From Riptortus pedestris (lineage: Eukaryota; Arthropoda; Insecta; Hemiptera; Alydidae): a DNA stretch of 64,000 nucleotides. The DNA is taken from the NCBI GenBank assembly GCA_019009955.1, contig CM032233.1, positions 67,452,501-67,516,500 on the forward strand, in the 5' to 3' direction. The position numbers were made by a program, and so were the translations under genes. Shown here piece after piece: positions 56,586-64,000 of this stretch. The notes below the pieces were generated by a model. The model saw nothing but the letters and a program-made list of their open reading frames with translations. It was not told the origin of the DNA and did no database searches. Each line of letters begins with the position of its first letter. Within the stretch, counting starts at the first letter, position 1.

Positions 56586-56860
56586 CTGAAAGTTCCGTCA
56601 CGCAGGGGCTGCGTAAGCTAAGCAGATTTGCCATGTGATGGTGCACATATTCTCTATTTCTAAGGGGGAAAAAACGACGAGTCGAATGGGGAGGGGAGTA
56701 ACTGAAGGATGAAAATAAGAAAGCACGAATAACTCTGCTATCATAGGAGTTAAAAAATGAACAAGGCAACAGTGAACACTGGATACTAAAATATAATAAA
56801 GTCCGTCTCGTAGGAGCGGCATACAACAAGCAGACGTGGCATTCTATTGATGTCCATATA
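56586..56860 (-). mobile_element. Two HINE 3' ends in series
   Basis: CCGTCACGCAGGGGCTGCGT, 'aagctaagcagatttgcca' (56593-56632) and AAAGTCCGTCTCGTAGGAGC, 'ggcatacaacaagcagacgtggc' (56799-56841). Each is followed by a short long-core piece ('atattctctatttctaag'). Confidence 0.65.
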
Positions 56861-57058
56861 TTCTCTATTTTAAATAAAAATCCGATGAGTAAAAGGTCGA
56901 GTTCATCATCAATATTTTAATAAGATTGGATCTATAACATTTTTCGATCAGGATTGATTATTTTTTGGATTGATTTTTGATAGGAAATATATAGATTATG
57001 ATATTTGACTTTGTTAGGGCGTGTGGTTAGCTTTTGCGGTAATAATAATAGAGCTATT

Positions 57059-57118
57059 TCGGCACCAAAATGTTGGGGCGGGGTAGCCATTAGCCCCGGG
57101 TTTCGGCACCAAAATGTA
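57059..57118 (-). promoter_or_regulatory. BEL/Pao-like primer-binding site (possible)
   Basis: The minus strand reads ACATTTTGGTGCCGAAACCC, then GGGGC. TGGTGCCGAAACCCGG is a primer-binding site I associate with BEL/Pao elements, and it follows ...ACA, a normal LTR end. A second copy of ACATTTTGGTGCCGAAA lies just downstream (57075-57059). No protein of such an element is found here, so this may be a solo remnant. Confidence 0.4.
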
Positions 57119-57675
57119 AAGGCGGAAAGCTTTTTAAAGGCAATAATAAGAGAGCATTAGACTGAAATAAAATTATTACAGAGATAATTTCCTCATAAGA
57201 AAGCAAGAAAGAAAAATATTTACTATTTTTATGGAAAGATGAGGGTGAATAATACAAGTCACTATTTGAGTTCTCCAAAGAATCAAGTATATATTGAATA
57301 AGCAACATATAATAAACTTTATAGTAGGCAGCTAACTTTATACAACTTAAATCCTAAAGAATGCTGATTTAGAAACTAACCTTATGTCTAATTGAACCAA
57401 ACATTAACATTTATTGATATAGAGGTTGTATATATATACAATATAATGATCGATCGGTCCTATATTATGAGTACTCATTTAATAGTTTGCGTACATAATG
57501 CTAGCATTATAATAAGAAGTAGGTACCTGCGGGAAACATATACTTTCCTTGAAGTGGTCTTCTTCCGGTGTTATTTTGTGTTCCCAATGAGATTCTGTCT
57601 TCTAGTTGGTGAAAACTGGTTGCGGTGATCCGTATATGACACTAACGTTGCGGGAGATGAAAGATAGACTATTAC

Positions 57676-57910
57676 ACTGTAGCGGTAGAACCAATACAGG
57701 AGAGTGGACAAGCCCCTACTCTGGGGCGGAATAGATCCCAACTGTGCTGTATCTTTGAAGCGGGGTAAACTTTTACTGTAGCGGTAGAAGCGACCCTGGA
57801 GAGGGTCAGAGCCCAACTGAGCGGTTATCTCTGAAGCGGGGTACACTATTACTGTAGCGGTAGAAACGACCCCGGAGAGGGACAAAGCCCAACTGCCTGT
57901 TCCGCTTGAA
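57676..57910. repeat. Three tandem units containing CTGTAGCGGTAGAA
   Basis: Units begin at about 57676, 57773 and 57850. Each contains CTGTAGCGGTAGAA, a GGAGAGGG-type segment, AGCCCAACTG and (first two) TGAAGCGGGGTA. A further short duplication, TATTGGCCACCGCCTT, lies at 57951 and 57980. All could be part of an LTR upstream of the primer-binding site on the minus strand. Confidence 0.65.
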
Positions 57911-58059
57911 ACCAGCCGGTGCCTTCTTGAGCTAGCGCCGTAGTTTCCGCTATTGGCCACCGCCTTTATGATCTTTATCTATTGGCCACCGCCTTGGTGA
58001 TCTCCATATGCGGCGGGTTTGTGAACTAAGCGAGCGCGGGAAATTCAATTCAAAGACGA

Positions 58060-58355
58060 CTGAACAGACTGTAATAAATACGATATGATTTGAATTATTC
58101 ACGCTGTGTCAGACAGTAGAGAGGGATTGATTTGAGTTCCTACATTTTCATTTATTCTTCGAAACTTAAATTTCTATTCTATACGTGCCCTATAGTTACC
58201 TGAACCTTATGGAAAAACATTAAGCCCTGATGGGAAGTGTAATTATACACATTGAAGCCTTTCTATAAAAATACCATCATTATTCAGTCAACAATGATTT
58301 CCAGGGCTTCCATAGGCCCCGCCTATGGATGATTTACCGGTGGGTACAATAGCTA

Positions 58356-58356
<1 letters not shown>
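58060..58356 (+). mobile_element. Helitron 3' part, second subfamily
   Basis: It shares 'gatttgaattattcacgctgtgtcagacagtagagaggg' and 'cattttcatttattcttcgaaac' with the end of the 46-48-kb Helitron. It ends GGGTACAATAGCTAG with CTAG at 58353-58356, followed by T and (TA)n. The terminal hairpin is altered (GGCCCCGCCTATGG). Confidence 0.6.
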
Positions 58357-58403
<47 letters not shown>

Positions 58404-58420
58404 CACACACACACACACAT
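58357..58420. repeat. (TA)n then (AC)n microsatellite
   Basis: TA dinucleotides to 58401 followed by ACAC repeats. Confidence 0.9.
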
Positions 58421-58689
58421 ACAAACATGACATATTTGTCTGTTAGCGCAACGTTTCTTTATTCAGTCCTACTTCGTCATCATTGTAACATAATTTATTA
58501 TAACGGCATTAAAAGATAACGTCTAATGAAGTGGAAGGGGGTATTTAGTACTTAAGATAATTTCATTTTTATATTTTGATCGGAAACAATTTTCAATTCT
58601 ACAAGTGACCGACGGTTAAATCAGCTAACATTCTAGATATACCCCATATGGCTCAATAAATATCTATTTATTACTAGAGTTTTAATATT

Positions 58690-58905
58690 ATTATAATTAT
58701 TTATTTACGTCCACTTTTTGGACGGGTTTTCTTCAGGTTATTACCCTTTTCCAGCAAGGGAGGGATTATTTAATGAGCTCTTCACTTAATAAATTCTTAT
58801 TGCCCAGGTGGGAATCGGAACTCGCCACTCTATGTTTACCATATAAGATTAAAGCCAACCCTTTATCTTACATGGCTCACCTGCCCCAGAGTATGAATAT
58901 TAACT
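58690..58905 (-). mobile_element. tRNA-derived SINE, minus strand
   Basis: On the minus strand: CAGGTGAGCCATGTAAGATA (A-box side), 'agagtggcgagttccgattcccacctggg' (B-box with one extra C), 'gaagagctcattaaataatccctccc', 'ggaaaagggtaataacctgaag' and 'ccaaaaagtggacgtaaataaataatt'. Same order as the copy at 28026. Confidence 0.75.
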
Positions 58906-59239
58906 AGGTATTACTTAAGTGAAAAATGTTATATTGGTTCTTCAATGGCTACCGACGAGACATAAATGTGATTCATTTTGCTAAGTAAGGATAAATAAAT
59001 GATGACACTTTTTCTTAAAATAGTTCATGAATTAAGTAATATATAGAGTATTAATATTAACTTAGTCGGCATCCATTGAAGAACAAATATAATTTTTTTT
59101 AAATCATAAGGAATTTCTTTATATTCATTAAAAGAATGTGAGTATGGATAACTTTTAATTAATTTTCACCAGGACCACAAATCGACAGAAAGAACATATA
59201 CAAATGTATACTTCATTCAACTGTTCAAGGGGACTGATT

Positions 59240-59285
<46 letters not shown>

Positions 59286-59426
59286 CGCAGTGCTTCCGTT
59301 TTGATTATGGTGGGGCGGTGAACCAGAAAAAAAGTGAGTGTAACTCATATTATGTATAAAAATTAAATAAAAGTCTCTGTTCAACCAAAGAGATTTATTT
59401 TGTATGTGATATTTGAACTTATCGAA
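58906..59426. other. No recognised gene; (CA)n at 59241-59283
   Basis: AT-rich with one (CA)n tract. 'agtggtggggcggtgaaccag' near 59307 is unassigned. Confidence 0.45.
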
Positions 59427-60098
59427 AACCCGTCACGCAGGGGCTGCGTAAACTAAGCAGATTTCCCATGTGAAGTTTTACTATAGAGAAATCTGCATAC
59501 TGGTAACACAACACCACCTTGATTAAATACAAATGGTAATGAGAAATCTTTCAGTTAATTAAAATAAATTCCCAACTGAAACGGCTTCTGAATTGTAAGA
59601 ATAATTTATATTTTAATAACTCAAATTTTAGTAGTCCAAGAACTAAAGAAGGGGGGGGGCGGATGAACAGAACGCATTTGCATAAATCTCACGAAGTAAA
59701 GAAGGTAAGGTAAGGTTAGAAACGACAGGAAGGTTACAAGAAGCTTCCACCTGAGCCGAGTAGTTACGAAAACGGCTGACCTAATCCGAACTATTCCCGG
59801 CCACAGACTTCATAAAAATGCAAATATCTCGGTTAATATTCAAGATAGAGAATAAATGTATATAACAATATTTATAGTAATTTTACTTTTCAATAAGATT
59901 GGTTCTATATAATTTTTCGATCCGATGCATAATAACGGAAATATTTTGAATTTTCGAAAATCCCCCCTCTAAACCCCCCCCCCTCCCTCTAGTCCGATTT
60001 CAGCCATTAACGAACTTGATCTGCCTTTATATATAAAACGGTTAAATATCGACTTTCGTAACGATCAAACAAAAATTGCGACCGCTAGAGCGTTAACA

Positions 60099-60134
<36 letters not shown>

Positions 60135-60294
60135 TATTTATATATATTTATATATATACAGACATATATATATTTTTGAACGGACCTCATTTTCGCATCT
60201 CCTTGGTAGGATCGATGGACATTTGAATATTTTTTTCGAAAATCGCGTCATGAGTACGACCTCAATAGCTGATTTCCCTTAAGGGAAATCTGCT
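59427..60294 (-). mobile_element. HINE copy, minus strand
   Basis: From CCGTCACGCAGGGGCTGCGT, 'aaactaagcagatttccc' to the perfect palindrome GATTTCCCTTAAGGGAAATC and TGCT at 60294. The core is rearranged near 59700-59810, where foreign sequence is inserted. (TA)n at 60102-60170. The 5' block reads 'gcatctcct' (one AC missing), shared with the two HINEs at 61.1 and 61.7 kb. Confidence 0.82.
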
Positions 60295-60381
60295 AAAATA
60301 ATTATTATAAAAGAAGGAATAACTATAGTAGTGGCCGCCAACTGATCTAGGGTTACAGAATTCCAGTCTACTTAAATTTAA
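60295..60381. repeat. Left arm of an inverted duplication
   Basis: AAATAATTATTATAAAAGAA, 'ggaataactatagtagtggccgccaactgatctagggttacagaattccagtc' is found inverted at 61536-61618 with a few changes. Both arms abut a HINE 5' end. Confidence 0.85.
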
Positions 60382-61056
60382 TCTTACTTAGGCCTTAGCC
60401 TAGGACAGAAGATAGTTGACGTTCCCCATTTTCTTAATTGCTATTAGTTTACTGTTTTTATTAGATCCAATAGATTATTTCTTATTGATTTGTCATTTAC
60501 TTTTTTTTTTAATGCATCAAATTATTGGGCAAGGGAGAAATGATACTCTCACCCCTTCTTCATTTATTATGGGGGAGGGTGGCGTTTGCCTTTCACACTT
60601 CCCTTATCCTCTGCTTGTACATAAATATATTATTCGCTGAAGGAGAAATGACCCAAGGTCTATAGATGAAAAACACCTGAAATATCTTCACTGACTTATT
60701 TTCCTCTACATTTTTCGCGTCCCTATGACGCATCTCCAGGAGTAATACACTTAATATAAAAAGATTCGACCTTTTTCCACTAGAGAATAACCATTATATT
60801 TAATTTATGATGAGCACTTATTCTATTATTATATTTTAATTTAAAAGAGCTTTTCCATATGTTAAAAGTACATTTGACTTCAGCCAACTTTGACATCGCC
60901 AAAAACTGATGATGTGTGGTGGACATAACCTCTGTTGTAATACACCAATTAAATAATAAAAAACGATTAAGTTAAATATTATAATTCAAATGTACTCTTC
61001 TCAATGGCTCATATATCAGGTTAGACAAATGATTCTATTAGTTTGGGATAGTTCTT
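60382..61056. other. No recognised gene
   Basis: A 74-residue plus-strand frame (60416-60640) is Leu/Ile-rich but lies in AT-rich DNA without homology I recognise. Confidence 0.4.
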
Positions 61057-61175
61057 AGCAGATTTGTTTTAAAGGAAATCAGCTTTTGAGGTCGTACTCA
61101 TGACGCGATTTTCGAAAAAATTCTTCAAATGTCCATCGACCCTACCCAGGAGATGCGAAAATGAGATCCGTTCAA

Positions 61176-61250
<75 letters not shown>

Positions 61251-61535
61251 TGTTAACGCTCTAGCGGTCGCAATTTTTTTTTTGATCCTTACGAAACTCG
61301 ATATTTAACCGTTTTATATAAAAAGACAGATCAAGTTTTTTAATGGTTGAAATCGGACTAGAGGGAGGGGGGGTTTAGAGGGGGATTTTGGACATTTCAA
61401 AATATTTCCGTTATTATGCATCGGATCGACAAATTATATAGAACCAATCATATTGAAAAGTAAAATTACTATAAATATTGTTGTATACATTTATTTATTT
61501 AATTTATTTATTATTCTCTATCTTGAATATTAACC
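61057..61535 (+). mobile_element. HINE copy, 3' truncated
   Basis: It starts AGCAGATTTGTTTTAAAGGA with the palindrome decayed, has a long (TA)n (61181-61248) and the core to 'ttaaccgagatatttg', where the inverted duplication begins. Confidence 0.8.
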
Positions 61536-61618
61536 GAGATATTTGACTGGAATTCTGTAACCCTAGATCAGTTGGCAGCCACTACTATATTTATTCTTTC
61601 TTTTATAATAATTATTTT
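61536..61618. repeat. Right arm of the inverted duplication
   Basis: Reverse complement of 60295-60381 ('gactggaattctgtaaccctagatcagttgg'). It is followed at 61619 by a HINE 5' end. Confidence 0.85.
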
Positions 61619-61733
61619 AGCAGATTTCCCTTAAGGGAAATCAGCTATTGAGGTCGTACTCATGACGCGATTTTCGAAAAAATTCTTCAAATGTCCATCG
61701 ATCCTACCCAGGAGATGCGAAAATATGGTTTGT

Positions 61734-61809
<76 letters not shown>

Positions 61810-62300
61810 ATATATATATATATATGTTAACGCTGTAGTGGGTGCAAGTTTTGATTGATCGTTACCAAATTCGATATTTATGGGTTTTATGTAAAAATAA
61901 AGATCAAGTTCTTTAACGGCTGAAATCGGACAAAGAGGAGGTGGGCTCAGGGGGGATTTCGAAAACTCAATAAATCTCCGTTAATATAAGTCGGATCTAA
62001 AAATTATATAGAACCAATATTATTGCCAATTTATTGTTCTATAAATGTTGTCATATATATGCTTTCTCTATCTTGAATATTAACAGAGATATGGGCATTT
62101 TATATAATTCTGCCTTCAGCAAACCCCCACTTCTACTCATGTCATATTAACAATAAGCTGTTATATCATGAATCTCGTTATTTAAAGCGTAAATAACAAA
62201 TATTGTTCTCATTGAACTTTAACGTTTTGAGATAAATGGAAATCCGTGACGCACGTGGGAAATCTGCATAGCTAACGGAATCCCTGCGTGACAGACTTTT
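61619..62300 (+). mobile_element. HINE copy, complete, with (CT)n(TA)n
   Basis: It starts AGCAGATTTCCCTTAAGGGA. The microsatellite is (CT)n followed by (TA)n (61741-61825). It ends GGGAAATCTGCATAGCTAAC, 'ggaatccctgcgtgacagactttt'. Confidence 0.85.
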
Positions 62301-63340
62301 TATTATTCATCTATGCTGCTCTAAAACGTTTCCTATATGAGTTTGCCCTCCTTAGCCAGGAGAGAATGTACCTTCGTATATGTGTTCATAATAACGACGT
62401 TAAAAATTGTCTTCATATCCACAGTCAAGAATCATATAGGTCATCAAATAGCTGTGATCAAATTTAGATAGTACTTGTGACAATCAAGGTAAAGAGTCTG
62501 AAATAGGATTATGTATTTTGATTAATGTGATGTGTAACGTTTACAATAATGATTGAGGTCATCGTGTCTATAAGTATATTTCTGGCCATTTGAATAAATT
62601 ATTGTTGAGTAGAATTTTCGCTGATTAAAATTCAATGACGATTGAGTTTGTTTATGAAAAGATGAAAATTTGCTACATAATTAAATCCAGATATTCATTA
62701 TTAATTGTATTCGAACGTTCATTATCAGTTATCAGTGAAGTACATAAACTACCAATATATATAATTTACTTTAACCAATTCTTAGAACCATAACTAATGC
62801 CGTTCGTGAAACACAAAATAGGTGTCCACGGCTATTTCCATTAGCTCAAACAAACGTTATTACCATTTTAATTAATGCTAAGAAAAATAGTTATGCCTTT
62901 TATTCTTTCATTAGGCACCTTTAAATTCAATTGATTCAATAATTAATGTCACCGCATTTCCGAATTACATTTACATTCCTTTCAAACTTGTTAAAGCACA
63001 TATATGTTGTCCCAATTTTGGATACAATTTGAAGATAATTAGCTTGCAACCTCCATTGTTGTGATTAGCTAGTTGACGTTTAATAATGGTTGTTGATCAT
63101 TCTCATACCATTTACTCTTCTATATATTTTTGGAAGTGAATATTCAATACAAATCAATTATAAATAATCAACGGTTTTGCTAACTCAAATATACCGTCTG
63201 AAATTCCTATAGGCTTGTTTTTGTTTTCTACTTATTCATTTCTGTTTTATAACTTTCTATGACATTAACTAGAATCGATTGAGCTAAAGTCGTCACTGCC
63301 AAATTCATATCGTAGTAAACTCATGCTATTAAAAAATTAA
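62301..63340. other. AT-rich, no recognised gene
   Basis: No coding motif, terminal repeat or RNA gene found. Confidence 0.5.
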
Positions 63341-63345
63341 AATTA

Positions 63346-64000
63346 AAACATTTTTTCAAATGTCCATCGATCCTACCCACGAGATTAAAATTATTTATAT
63401 ATATATATATATATATATATTTCTGTTAACGCTCTAGAGGTGGCAATGTTTGTTTGATCGTTACCAAACTCGATATTTAAACTTTTTATGCAAAAAGACA
63501 GATCAAGATCGTTAATGGCTGAAATCGGACCAGAGGGAAAGGGGGTTTAGAGGTGAATTTTCGAAAATTCGAAATATCTCCGTTACCATACGTCGGATCA
63601 AAAAATTGTATAGAACCAATCTTATTGTCAATTAACTATAAATAGAGTTCTATACATTTATTCTCTATCTCGAATATTAACCGAGATATTTGCATTTTTC
63701 AGCTTTCACCAAAACCCCACTCCTACTCATGTTACATAAGGAATACTCTGTTACGTAATAAACCACGTTATTCGAAGCTTAAATACCATAAATTGTTTTC
63801 AAGAGACCTTTATTATACAAGATAAATGCAAATATGTTATCGTGACCCCCTTCTTAAGTTCTTTGACTACTAAAATTTGATTTGATTGAGATAAAAATTA
63901 TTCTGATCCATTATAAATTACAGTACTAGATATAGTAAATAGTTGTCAATAAAATTAATATGTTATATTCTGATATATTTCCGTAATTGTTTTTCTTTCT
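63346..64000 (+). mobile_element. HINE copy running off the window
   Basis: It starts inside the 5' block (TTCAAATGTCCATCGATCCT), has a short (TA)n (63396-63420) and the full core through 'tctgatatatttccgtaattg', and is cut at base 64000. Confidence 0.82.

Overview
This is a eukaryotic window, most probably from an insect or another arthropod with a large, AT-rich, transposon-dense genome. The case rests on the mixture of mobile elements: an errantivirus-like Gypsy element carrying env, piggyBac, PIF/Harbinger, two hAT families, canonical Helitrons, Helentron-like short elements and an RNase H-bearing LINE. I find no convincing host gene, tRNA, rRNA or CRISPR array. Every protein-coding stretch I can identify belongs to a transposable element, and almost all are broken.

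The backbone of the window is one high-copy family, called HINE here. Each full copy has the subterminal inverted repeat AGCAGATTTCCC next to a 20-bp palindrome, then a ~120-bp block, a (TA)n microsatellite, a 300-900-bp core, the matching GGGAAATCTGCT, and a terminal stem-loop (ACGCAG-CCC-CTGCGT) ending GACGGACTTTT. This is the DINE-1/Helentron layout. More than 20 copies or fragments occur on both strands. A second rolling-circle family is a canonical Helitron ending in a GC stem-loop and CTAG. It has jumped into HINE copies at least three times (4.4-5.8, 16.3-17.6 and 52.1-52.8 kb), and at 16277-17641 the A|T target can be read exactly.

Region by region: 0-9.6 kb is HINE/Helitron mosaic plus a foldback element with a hammerhead-ribozyme-like motif. 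10.4-11.5 kb is a hAT remnant with an 8-bp target duplication. 12.5-18.5 kb is HINE/Helitron again. 19.5-27.3 kb is a short hAT element (8-bp duplication) hosting a complete 7-kb Gypsy/errantivirus-like element on the minus strand. 27.5-35.0 kb holds tandem HINEs, a tRNA-derived SINE, a PIF/Harbinger remnant and a LINE 3' end with a perfect 12-bp duplication. 35.7-36.2 kb is a second foldback element. 38.2-42.1 kb holds a 2.7-kb DNA transposon with 30-bp termini and a near-complete frameshifted transposase. A paralogue at 44.15-44.7 kb lacks three of its insertions. 46-53 kb is HINE/Helitron. 53.0-55.0 kb is a piggyBac remnant in TTAA. 55-64 kb is more HINEs, another SINE, a possible BEL/Pao primer-binding site and an inverted duplication.

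There is no operon-like cooperation; the logic is layering. HINEs form the substrate, and Helitrons, LINE, SINE and cut-and-paste elements have inserted into them, leaving duplications or empty sites that give an order of events. All family assignments come from reading the sequence, without database searches.
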